A stretch of 64,000 nt of DNA, taken from NCBI RefSeq assembly GCF_003269295.1, contig NZ_QLTT01000014.1:62001-126000 (forward strand), given 5' to 3'. The stretch is from Lentzea atacamensis. Its GTDB lineage: Bacteria; Actinomycetota; Actinomycetes; Mycobacteriales; Pseudonocardiaceae. The notes below the pieces were generated by a model. The model saw nothing but the letters and a program-made list of their open reading frames with translations. It was not told where the DNA came from and made no database searches. Position 1 is the stretch's first letter, and each line of letters begins with the position of its first letter. Below, piece by piece: positions 58,213-64,000 of the stretch. The translations under genes and the position numbers were made by a program.

Positions 58213-58575
58213 TCCAGATCGGCCCGAAACGGCGCGCTGGCCCCGCACCCGGCGGTTCCCCTTGGCGCATGCTCACTGCGGCGTCCGTGCGCCCCGCAAC
58301 GGCCTTACCTGCGAGCAGACAGCAGCCGCATTGGATTCGGCTTCCGGGGCGGTACGGGCAGCGCAGCCCGCAGCCTCGCACGCCTTCAGCGTGAGATGGG
58401 ACAGCTGAAGCGTAGGCTCGGCTTGCCCAGCCGCAGTAGACCTTGGCGTCGTCTAGGCACAGCCGGGCGTCCGTGGCGGGATACAACGCCGCACATGATC
58501 GACATGCCACGCGGCCGGAACCAACAGGTGATGCCTTGGGTGCCTCCAGCCCAGCGTCGCGTCACCACCCGGTGG
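58213..58575. other. Intergenic region after the relaxase
   Basis: 363 nt between the convergent relaxase and phosphotransferase genes. No clear gene. Frames near 58300-58430 spell pieces such as LTCEQTAAALDSASGAVRAA and REMGQLKRRLGLPSRS in two different frames, possibly the remnant of a DNA-binding protein, too short to name. No tRNA or attachment site was recognised. Confidence 0.4.
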
Positions 58576-59478
58576 CTACGAGACGGCGGTCCAGCGGGCT
58601 GTGCGGTCCCCGTTGCGCAGGGACGCGACGCGGTGCCCGAGTTCGGTGGCAGCTGCGGGAACGGTTGAGGCGAGGCGGAGGTAGGACGAGAGCGAGTGCA
58701 TCTCGATGATGTCGCGCACCACGACCCATCCCTTCCAGCCCAGCAGGTCGTAGCCGTACGCCGTGAGCAGAGCTCGTCGTTCGGCTTCGCTCTGGTGGAA
58801 GTGGTCGGGCAGAGCGGAGACGAGGTCGAATTCCCGCGGCCCGAGGCAGACCTGGTCGAAGTCGATCAGCTTCCAGCCGTCGCTGAAGACCACGTTCTCC
58901 GCGTGCACGTCGCAGTGCACCAGGCCTTTGCCGAGCGGCCAGTCCGTGTGGTCATAGGTCTGTACAAGGTGTTCCGCCCGGTTCTGCAGCCACCTCCTGT
59001 CCTGTTCGGACAGAACAGGCTCGTCGCGGGCGCGGTCGTCGGCCAGCGCTTCCCGCAATCGGACGAGGGGCTCGTGCGGTGGGACGGGGAACGGCGGCGC
59101 TGGGGTGTTGTGCAGGCGGCGGATCAGGTCGGCGATTTCGTGCATCGGCGGGTTTTCGAGTGCCGGGCGGTACGGCCAGAACGTGGCGATCGCGCCGGCG
59201 GCCTCGACGGGCTGGTCGCCTCCGGCCGGTGCCAGGGCGATCGTGGGGTCCTGTTCGGCGAGCCATCGCGTCACCATGACCGTGGTGCGCGCTCGTTGCC
59301 GGCGCAGGTCCGTCGCTGGCGCCATGCGGATCACGAGGTCGTCGTGCGGGAGCAGGTAGACCGCGTTGGATCGGGCGTGCAGCAGCTGCGCGTCGGCGCT
59401 GTCGACCCCGTACTCGGCGCACAGCGCGCGGAGCTGGTCAGGGCCGGGCAGCGCGCCGTCGGTTGCGGTGGCGCTCAC
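58576..59478 (-). CDS. Aminoglycoside phosphotransferase-fold protein
   Basis: 300 residues from GTG 59478, overlapping the stop of the XRE gene by GTGA. The APH/choline-kinase fold is shown by the catalytic loop GLVHCDVHAENVVFSDGWKL at about residues 207-226 (H-x-D-x(4)-N variant) and the metal-binding IDFDQVCLGPREFDLVSALP. The N-terminal lobe contains SNAVYLLPHDDLVIRMAP. It would phosphorylate a small hydroxylated molecule; a resistance function is not implied. Translationally coupled XRE-phosphotransferase pairs are common in actinomycetes. Confidence 0.8.
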   Translation of the reverse strand: MSATATDGALPGPDQLRALCAEYGVDSADAQLLHARSNAVYLLPHDDLVIRMAPATDLRRQRARTTVMVTRWLAEQDPTIALAPAGGDQPVEAAGAIATFWPYRPALENPPMHEIADLIRRLHNTPAPPFPVPPHEPLVRLREALADDRARDEPVLSEQDRRWLQNRAEHLVQTYDHTDWPLGKGLVHCDVHAENVVFSDGWKLIDFDQVCLGPREFDLVSALPDHFHQSEAERRALLTAYGYDLLGWKGWVVVRDIIEMHSLSSYLRLASTVPAAATELGHRVASLRNGDRTARWTAVS

Positions 59479-60860
59479 GCGGCCGTCGCCTCGATGATGC
59501 GCCGGCGCAGGTCCGCGACGTCCTGGTGGTGCGAGAGCTGCAGCGCGGTGTCGGCCAGCCGGTGCAGGCGAGCGAGTGGCCGCCGGGAGGACAGGGCGGT
59601 GATGGCCGTGACCGCCTGGTGGCCCGCCGTCACGGCCGCGGGGATGTCGCCGACGCGCAGCAGGCAGCTCGCCAGGCCGGGGAGGTTGACTGCGGCCGAG
59701 CGGGCGTAGTCGCCGCCGTAGCCGTCTATGGCCGAACGCAGGTGGCCGATCGCTTTGGCCGCGGCGGTCTCTGCCGCGGCCCGGTTCGTGCCGGCGACGG
59801 CCTCGGACAGCAGGAAGAGGGCGTGTCCGTGTTGCGCGGCGATCTCCGCGGGCCCGACGTGGGTGGCCCAGGGCGCTGCGGTGGTCGGGTCGGCGTCGGC
59901 GTATCGCTGGTGGGCCATGTCCAGTGCGCGATGGGTGGAGTCGATCTCTCCCTGGGCGGCACGGCACCAGGCCCGATTGATGTCGAGGTAGGACCGGGTG
60001 CTGACGCTGACGGGATAGCGGTGGCCGGCGACCACGGCGGTGGCCAGCTCGGTGAGTTTGAAGGCCTCGTGTGGGTCGCGCAGATGCAGGGACTGGTGGG
60101 CCATGTCGAGCAGGACGTCGACCATGAGGTCCGCGCTGCTCTCGACGTCAGCGTGCCGGGCCTCGTCGAGCGCGAGCAGCCAGTGCACGCGGGCGTCGTG
60201 GTGCCCGCCCATGTCATAGCTCATCCAGGCGGCGACCATCGCGGCCTCGGCGGTCGCCAGATGCAGGTCGGCACGTACCTGATTGGTGCAGGTGGCGTTC
60301 TTGAGCAGGCGGGCGAACCGCACGTGCGCTCGCGCGTCCGCGCGCTTGATGCCGCCGCCTTGCCGGTTGTCCCACCGGCGATAGATCGTGGTCGTGGCGC
60401 GTAGCGCTGTCACGTCGGGCGTGTCGATGCGTCTGGGCGTGTACAGGTCGTCGTGGCGGGGTCGTAGTTGCCGCAGGTGAGCCATCTCGGGCACGCCGAT
60501 GCCCAGGGCCGCCGCTGTGGCGAGCTCGAAAAAGTTCCTGTCGTTCAACCAGTTCGTGCTCGTACCGGGTGCCGCGCCGAATCCCAGCAGCGGTGCGGGG
60601 ATGCAGAGCGCGTTGGCGACCCGGATGACCGGATCCAGGTTCTCCAGCGTCTTGACTTTGCGTTCGATCTTGGACACCCACGACTGATCCATGCCCGTCG
60701 CGTCGGCGAGACCCTGCTGGGAGAGGCCGAGCTCGGCACGTAGTGCCAGGAATACGGCGCTCCAGTCGCGCTGGGCAAGGGCGGCGCGCAGCGCGGGGCG
60801 TTCGTAGAAGCCCTTGGGCACCATCAGGCCCTCGAACGCCGGTTCTTCTCGCCCCGTCAT
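59475..60860 (-). CDS. XRE-family regulator with TPR-like C-terminus
   Basis: 461 residues. HTH_XRE at about residues 38-92: FLALRAELGLSQQGLADATG, then MDQSWVSKIERKVKTLENLD. The remaining 350 residues are helical repeats (DARVHWLLALDEARHADVES, DINRAWCRAAQGEIDSTHRA), as in actinobacterial XRE regulators with TPR-like sensory domains. It precedes and is coupled to the phosphotransferase gene. Its promoter region holds a perfect 44-bp palindrome about 105 nt upstream, a possible operator. Confidence 0.85.
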   Translation of the reverse strand: MTGREEPAFEGLMVPKGFYERPALRAALAQRDWSAVFLALRAELGLSQQGLADATGMDQSWVSKIERKVKTLENLDPVIRVANALCIPAPLLGFGAAPGTSTNWLNDRNFFELATAAALGIGVPEMAHLRQLRPRHDDLYTPRRIDTPDVTALRATTTIYRRWDNRQGGGIKRADARAHVRFARLLKNATCTNQVRADLHLATAEAAMVAAWMSYDMGGHHDARVHWLLALDEARHADVESSADLMVDVLLDMAHQSLHLRDPHEAFKLTELATAVVAGHRYPVSVSTRSYLDINRAWCRAAQGEIDSTHRALDMAHQRYADADPTTAAPWATHVGPAEIAAQHGHALFLLSEAVAGTNRAAAETAAAKAIGHLRSAIDGYGGDYARSAAVNLPGLASCLLRVGDIPAAVTAGHQAVTAITALSSRRPLARLHRLADTALQLSHHQDVADLRRRIIEATAA

Positions 60861-61264
60861 GGCCTCATTCCCCGCGTCTGTCAGTTGATGTCGCAGCGTA
60901 GCGCCACTTCAACCCTGGGTGTGACTGCCCTCACTAGTGGTGACCCCGTACCAGATTTGGCCGCAGTGAGGAAGGTCCGTCGGACCTAGGTCCGACGGAC
61001 CTTCCTCACGAGGATCTTTCCGAGCATGGTTCTCGCTCATGACGCAGGCGCTCATCTCGCCCCAAACGTATGTGAGGGACGTGATGCGGACGCCTGTCGA
61101 CCGGCTTCGTGGGGCACCACCCACGCTTCGCGCCAGCCGGCGCGGCGAGCGTTGATCACCGCCGCTGGACACCGCGCCGCGGTTTACCGCTTGGCGAGGG
61201 TCTTGGCCGCTGTGCTGGAGCACCCCGACTGATCATCTGAAGCGTGTGAGGAGCGCTGACCGAG
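60861..61264. other. Divergent intergenic region with long palindrome
   Basis: 404 nt between the minus-strand XRE gene and the HTH gene at 61265. Frames inside it are short and cross the palindrome, so I do not call genes. It must hold promoters in both directions. The main feature is the palindrome at 60966-61009. Confidence 0.5.
60966..61009. repeat. Perfect 44-bp palindrome
   Basis: Left arm 60966-60986 begins GTGAGGAAGGTCCG and ends CGGACC; centre TA; right arm 60988-61009 is its exact complement. All 44 positions are self-complementary, with CCTAGG at the centre. It could be an operator for the XRE regulator, a cruciform site, or a terminator for both directions. Confidence 0.85.
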
Positions 61265-61549
61265 ATGGCGGACAAGGCCGCAGTCAAAGGAAAACAGGTC
61301 ACCGGTGCTGCCCGCATCGCGCTGAGTGTGAGCTTGGGGACGAAGTACGAGAAGGGGGCCAGCATCCTCGCCCTGGCCGAGGACATCGGCCGCTCGTACG
61401 GCTTAGTGCGCCGTCTTCTCTGCGAGGCCGGCGTGGAGCTGCGACCGCGTGGCGGCGGACATGGCCGACGGGCAAGTCCGGCACGTCGCAAAGCGGCAAC
61501 CACAAGGACGGCGAACCGCCCGTCTCGAAAACCGCTCACCGGGCCTTGA
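61265..61549 (+). CDS. Conserved small actinobacterial HTH protein
   Basis: 94 residues, ATG after GAGGAGCGCTGACCGAG. Matches a small helix-turn-helix family widespread in actinomycetes: KGKQVTGAARIALSVSLGTK, YEKGASILALAEDIGRSYGL, VRRLLCEAGVELRPRGGGH. The C-terminus is a short basic tail. DNA-binding; target unknown. Confidence 0.75.
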   Translation: MADKAAVKGKQVTGAARIALSVSLGTKYEKGASILALAEDIGRSYGLVRRLLCEAGVELRPRGGGHGRRASPARRKAATTRTANRPSRKPLTGP

Positions 61550-61721
61550 TGGACAGCCCTGGTCGCGCCGCCATCACAAGCGGTGCGGTTCGGACGGATC
61601 GTCGCACCACGCTGAGGTGCCCATCCGTCCGCAGACCACCACGGCCGCGGACACGATCCCTGCTCGGTGCGGAACTCGGTGAAGTAACTCCTGTATTCGG
61701 GGGGAAGGAGGGCAAGTTGTC

Positions 61722-62456
61722 GTGCGCGACCACCCGGCGATGTTGATCGCCTCGGACTTCTTTTGCTGCACCTTCGAAGATCTGCATGAGAGCCGCCAGA
61801 ACTGCGCCCTCGAGATCGCCCGGACGGGAACAGCGTCAGGACTGCTCTTCGAACAACTGCTCCTGGGCAGTATCGACATCGTCGATGGCAGCATCGAGAT
61901 CGCAGAGCGCCTGCTCCCGCCGAAACTGCCCGATCACCGGCCTCCGACCGAGCCGGAACTGGAATGGCGTCGCCAGGTCCTGCTCGGCCGCGAAGACGAG
62001 TTGTTCCAGGAGCGCCGGTCGTTCATCCAGCGATCCCGGCTAGAGCACCTGCGGCAGTGGCTCCCGGTGTTCGCGACCGACAGCTGCGAGAAAGTCGGAC
62101 AGCGATTGCTGGCCTTGAACAAGGCCCACCACGTGAACCCGGGATTGCTGCGTCGCCAGCGAATCGTTGTTCCTACGCCTGAGTGGCGCGTCGCTCCAGC
62201 AAGGATCCTGGCCGCTCTGCTGAAGCAGCCCGGCACACCAGATCAGCCCGGCACGGCGATTCAACCGTGGCATGCGGCGACGCTGGCGCTGCTGAAGATC
62301 ACCCGAATCTCGGAGTACGTCTTCGACGACCTCGATCAGGATGCCCTGGATCGAATGGATCAGATCGTGACGGGCGCCCTGTCCACCTGGCCCGCCGCAC
62401 GCCAGCTCGTCGACACGACTGCCGCAGTGATGAAGGCCAGCGCCTACGCCCACTAG
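61722..62456 (+). CDS. Hypothetical protein
   Basis: 244 residues, GTG with GGGGGAAGGAGGG about 10-15 nt upstream. All-helical: TASGLLFEQLLLGSIDIVDG, ERLLPPKLPDHRPPTEPELE, WHAATLALLKITRISEYVFD. No recognised domain. It precedes the permease by 54 nt and may be co-transcribed. The preceding 172 nt hold no gene. Confidence 0.6.
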   Translation: MRDHPAMLIASDFFCCTFEDLHESRQNCALEIARTGTASGLLFEQLLLGSIDIVDGSIEIAERLLPPKLPDHRPPTEPELEWRRQVLLGREDELFQERRSFIQRSRLEHLRQWLPVFATDSCEKVGQRLLALNKAHHVNPGLLRRQRIVVPTPEWRVAPARILAALLKQPGTPDQPGTAIQPWHAATLALLKITRISEYVFDDLDQDALDRMDQIVTGALSTWPAARQLVDTTAAVMKASAYAH

Positions 62457-62510
62457 CCGCCACACCAGTCACCTCCTGTCCCCTCTATCCCTGTACGGAG
62501 CCGCACCGAA

Positions 62511-64000
62511 ATGTCCACCAAGCCCAAGGGCACGCCACCAGACGCGAGAGCGTCGGCACCCGAGGTCGACGAGGCAGCAGCGCTCGTCGCGAAGAACCAG
62601 CTGTCCGCTCGCCGGATCGCGGCGTTCCTGCTTGCCTCCGTGACGCTGCTGACGGTCGTGACCGGTGTCATCCCCACCGGCTTCACGGCCGCCGGGGTAA
62701 CCGCGATTCCTGGCGCGTTTGTGATCGTCTTCGCGATGCTGCTGGTATTTCTCCCATCGTTCTTCGCGATGGGACGCATGATCCGCGGCACCACCAAGGC
62801 GTTCTACGCCTACTGCGCAACCGGCCTGAGTCGCCCGGTGGGCATCGGGGTGTCGTTCATCGCACTCGGCGCGTACGCGGCACTCCAGGTCGGTCTGTAC
62901 GGAGTTTTCGGCGACGTCGCGCTGACGACGGTGGCCCCGGTGCTTCCGAAGACGGTGTTCGGCGCGACGCCGAGCCCGTGGTGGTTCGCTCTGGCCGCCT
63001 GGGCGTTCACCGCCTGGCGTGGCCGCAGCCGGCTCAAACAAAACAGCACGGTGCTGCTCGCCGTGGTCGTCGCCGAGCTGGCGTGGATCCTGCCTTTCAC
63101 GATCATGAACTTCGCGCACCCAGCAGAGGGAACCAGCATCATCGCTGCGGTCGACGACGCGTTCGTTCCCGCCACTCCGTCGATCATGGGCATCGCCGTG
63201 CTGATCTGCGTGCTGGCCATCATCGGCATCGAGAATCCGCCCCTGTACCTGTCGAAAGCCCGCGAGCCCAAGCACCGTACCGCACGCCGTGCGGCCTACG
63301 GCTCCGTCGTGATCATGGCGATCATCTACATCAGCTCCTCCTTCTCGATGATCATCACCGCGGGACCGAACGAGGTCATCGGCGCATCGGGCGCGGGCCC
63401 CGAGATGGTGTGGTCGATGGCCGAGCACAACATCGCGGACTGGTTTGCGATCACCGGACGGCTCCTGTTCCTCGGCACCGTGCTCGCCGCGATGGTCGCC
63501 TTCCACGTGACCGTCACCTTCTACGCCCAGAACCTCGGCAGCGAGGGCATCCTGTGGTCGTGGGTCGGCAAGCTGTCGCACAAGACCCTCTCACCCCGCA
63601 ACGCCTCCGCCGTCATGAGCGTGATCGCGTTCGCCGTCGTCGTGCTCGCGTGGGCGCTGAACTGGAAGCCGACTGAGGGACTGTTCTTCATCGGCGGCAC
63701 GATCGGCGCTGTCGGCGTGGTGATGATGCTCTTCCTGACGAGCCTGTCGTTCATCGGGCACTTCAGCCGCAGCCCCGGCAACCACTCGCTCCGGATCCGC
63801 GTGGTGGCCCCGGCCATCTCCGCGACCGCCATGTTCGTGGTGTTCTGCCTGGCGGTGTGGAACTTCGGGCTCCTCATCAACAATCCCGAGTCGAAGCTCG
63901 GCTGGATCGTCGCCGGCCTGTACGTGCTGGCCCTGCTCGGCGGCGTCGGCTACGGCTTGTGGCTTCGCCGCAACGCGCCAGGGAGATACAACAAGATCGC
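62511..64000 (+). CDS. APC-superfamily amino acid permease (3' end beyond the window)
   Basis: At least 496 residues, open at the window end. N-terminal cytoplasmic tail, then helix 1 with LASVTLLTVVTGVIPTGFTA, GMRMIRGTTKAFYAY-type sequence near residue 90 and GLSRPVGIGVSFIALGAYAA, as in amino acid-polyamine-organocation transporters. About eleven to twelve membrane segments are visible, the last near residue 475, with a basic tail starting, so little is missing. Substrate probably an amino acid or amine; not determinable. It may lie outside the mobile element. Confidence 0.85.
   Translation, partial: MSTKPKGTPPDARASAPEVDEAAALVAKNQLSARRIAAFLLASVTLLTVVTGVIPTGFTAAGVTAIPGAFVIVFAMLLVFLPSFFAMGRMIRGTTKAFYAYCATGLSRPVGIGVSFIALGAYAALQVGLYGVFGDVALTTVAPVLPKTVFGATPSPWWFALAAWAFTAWRGRSRLKQNSTVLLAVVVAELAWILPFTIMNFAHPAEGTSIIAAVDDAFVPATPSIMGIAVLICVLAIIGIENPPLYLSKAREPKHRTARRAAYGSVVIMAIIYISSSFSMIITAGPNEVIGASGAGPEMVWSMAEHNIADWFAITGRLLFLGTVLAAMVAFHVTVTFYAQNLGSEGILWSWVGKLSHKTLSPRNASAVMSVIAFAVVVLAWALNWKPTEGLFFIGGTIGAVGVVMMLFLTSLSFIGHFSRSPGNHSLRIRVVAPAISATAMFVVFCLAVWNFGLLINNPESKLGWIVAGLYVLALLGGVGYGLWLRRNAPGRYNKI

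Noticed and set aside
54808..58248. Minus-strand open frame of 1146 codons opposite the relaxase
   Set aside because: Mirror of a GC-rich coding strand: Val/Gly/Arg-rich, no domain, no start signal, while the + strand has unmistakable relaxase and helicase motifs.
58300..58450. Possible sigma-factor or regulator remnant after the relaxase
   Set aside because: Fragments resembling an HTH (LTCEQTAAALDSASGAVRAA) appear in two frames over only about 40 codons; too short and broken to annotate.
61026..61232. Short + strand frame of 68 codons before the HTH gene
   Set aside because: No ribosome binding site and an atypical composition; a 38-codon alternative in another frame is equally unsupported.

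Overview
The window is very GC-rich DNA with frequent GTG and TTG starts. It looks like an actinomycete, and the protein styles suggest Pseudonocardiales or a neighbour (inference only). Most of it reads as a large conjugative plasmid or integrated conjugative element: a MobF relaxase-helicase, SSB, ArdC antirestriction proteins, a primase-polymerase domain, a ParB-like protein, an orphan DNA methyltransferase, PP-loop proteins and a DpdA-like enzyme, surrounded by about fifty small uncharacterised proteins. No rRNA, tRNA or CRISPR array was seen.

Layout. 1-4.4 kb: a cupin operon, a MarR-type regulator, and an MFS exporter next to an XRE-MarR fusion regulator. 4.9-48.3 kb: a one-directional array in which all genes are on the + strand except an IS110-family transposase at 30.4-31.9 kb. 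The array consists of one- to three-gene packets, often with stop and start codons overlapping in GTGA or ATGA. Most packets are separated by 50-350 nt holding one or more long GC-rich fold-backs. 48.4-53.3 kb: a minus-strand coiled-coil/HTH protein, a 425-residue unknown protein, an AT-rich island (candidate oriT or oriV), a zinc-ribbon protein and two small proteins. 53.3-58.2 kb: the 1623-residue relaxase-helicase. 58.5-64 kb: an XRE regulator and phosphotransferase operon, a perfect 44-bp palindrome, a small conserved HTH protein, an unknown protein, and an APC-family permease cut by the window end. The last block may be ordinary chromosome or cargo.

How the parts may work together. The intact ArdC, a decayed ArdC, the orphan methyltransferase and SSB are the kinds of genes found in the leading region of conjugative elements, where they protect incoming DNA. 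At 9.2-14.5 kb a PP-loop ATPase, a DpdA (deazapurine-in-DNA transglycosylase) homologue and a ParB-like protein lie together. The PP-loop and ParB-like genes share a closely similar leader of about 95 nt, and the DpdA gene has a leader that can form a pseudoknot and mask its ribosome binding site. I read this as a candidate DNA-modification cassette.

The most unusual feature is a set of recurring structured leaders. One family has GCACTC and GAGTGC boxes, an outer stem whose sequence differs between copies but stays paired, and an inner GGGGCAAGCC/GGCTTGCCCC hairpin. A second has a GTGTCCAGC stem with an AAACNGC loop. A third has twin GAAGGCCCGG hairpins with compensatory changes. They may be cis-regulatory RNAs, fold-back promoters used on single-stranded DNA, or long terminators; the sequence alone does not decide.

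Several proteins are decayed or altered versions of known enzymes: a ComM-like ATPase without Walker motifs, a truncated sliding clamp, an ArdC without its HExxH, and a frameshifted zinc-ribbon gene.
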